Below the pieces are notes generated by a model. It was given only the letters and a program-made list of their open reading frames with translations. It was not told the DNA's origin and did not search any database. From positions 1 through 5,713 of the forward strand of contig SMWN01000057.1 in the NCBI GenBank assembly GCA_004356415.1: 5,713 nt of DNA, read 5' to 3'. Below are positions 5,472 through 5,713 of the stretch, piece after piece (position 1 is the first letter of the stretch; each line of letters starts with the position of its first letter). The position numbers and the translations under genes are program-made. The stretch is from Gammaproteobacteria bacterium. GTDB lineage: Bacteria > Pseudomonadota > Gammaproteobacteria > Eutrophobiales > Eutrophobiaceae.

Positions 5472-5517
5472 GAATAACAATCCCTAGAATTTAAAACATA
5501 TACTGGAGGGTATTAAC

Positions 5518-5673
5518 ATGCCTGGTCGTAATTTTTTATTTATTCCTGGCCCAACTAATGTGCCACGCCGTATCCAAAATGCGATGAATCTCGAACAGGA
5601 AGACATGCGCGCAGCAGATCTGCCTGATTTTACCAAGCCGTTGTATGAAGACATGAAGATTGCTCGTTCATAA
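5518..5673 (+). pseudogene. Serine-glyoxylate aminotransferase, broken 5' fragment
   Basis: The 51-residue frame begins MPGRNFLFIPGPTNVP and continues to DFTKPLYEDMKI, which closely matches the N-terminus of class V serine-glyoxylate (alanine-glyoxylate) aminotransferases. These PLP enzymes convert serine and glyoxylate to hydroxypyruvate and glycine and are about 390-400 residues long. After residue 48 the match is lost (ARS then TAA at 5671-5673), and no frame of the last 40 nt restores the expected continuation. A deletion or rearrangement is therefore more likely than a simple frameshift. All catalytic parts, including the PLP lysine, are absent from what is visible. The start is well supported by GGAGGG 7 nt upstream. 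The codons present look intact, so the break may be recent. More of the gene could resume beyond the window. Confidence 0.75.
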
Positions 5674-5713
5674 GATTCATGGTGAACCTGTAGAACTAAC
5701 TATTTAAATAATA

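Larger units (their letters stand above)
5190..5517. other. 328-nt gap between metZ and the aminotransferase remnant
   Basis: The gap begins with the tandem repeats and then holds three possible hairpins (5347-5374, 5404-5433, 5458-5471), listed separately, and a strong ribosome binding site, GGAGGG (5505-5510). No standard terminator for metZ is seen; GATGC (5273-5277) and GCATC (5296-5300) are inverted but have a long loop and no T-run. TATAAT occurs at 5378-5383 and TAGAAT at 5485-5490, but neither has a good -35 box at the right distance. A 36-codon frame from 5253 lacks a ribosome binding site and is not called. Confidence 0.5.

Noticed and set aside
5498..5503. TATACT as a -10 box for the aminotransferase remnant
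   Set aside because: It abuts the ribosome binding site, so a transcript starting after it would lack that site; no -35 box fits.

Overview
This moderately AT-rich window fits a beta- or gammaproteobacterium. The reasons are an E. coli-type PurF preceded by what looks like the end of cvpA, a metZ-type sulfhydrylase further downstream, and a DUF1631 protein. From memory, the order cvpA-purF-metZ occurs in Pseudomonas and in Nitrosomonas-like bacteria. A Nitrosomonadales relative is my best guess, held with low confidence.

Layout. Positions 1-112 hold the end of a probable cvpA reading frame. Positions 127-1638 hold complete purF (first committed step of purine synthesis), 14 nt after cvpA and probably co-transcribed with it. 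A small unrecognised gene (1706-2020, minus strand) converges on purF. The 362-nt gap at 2021-2382 carries a CRP-like site and a possible 59-aa TTG-start ORF. Positions 2383-3693 encode a short DUF1631-family protein. Positions 3694-4001 form a dense control region, followed by metZ (4002-5189), which makes homocysteine from O-succinylhomoserine and sulfide. Short 14-nt tandem repeats run over the metZ stop codon. A 328-nt gap with several possible RNA hairpins leads to a strong ribosome binding site and the first ~47 codons of a serine-glyoxylate aminotransferase gene, which is then broken (5518-5673).

The best find is the metZ leader. A near-consensus sigma-70 promoter (TTGACA, 17-nt spacer, TAGACT) should start transcription at about 3846. 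A sequence that folds as a SAM-II riboswitch aptamer begins right there (about 3847-3901). Its 3' pseudoknot strand is also half of a perfect 7-bp inverted repeat, and a candidate terminator ending in seven T residues follows. The metZ ribosome binding site lies about 90 nt beyond the aptamer. This layout suggests that S-adenosylmethionine represses metZ by premature termination, in addition to or instead of blocking translation. A perfect 7-bp dyad over the -35 box may be an operator for a second regulator.

The rest is ordinary housekeeping (PurF, MetZ) with accessory or decaying material between and after it: an unrecognised small gene, a DUF1631 protein that appears to lack the family's middle region, and the aminotransferase remnant. 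No mobile element, CRISPR array, tRNA or rRNA was seen.
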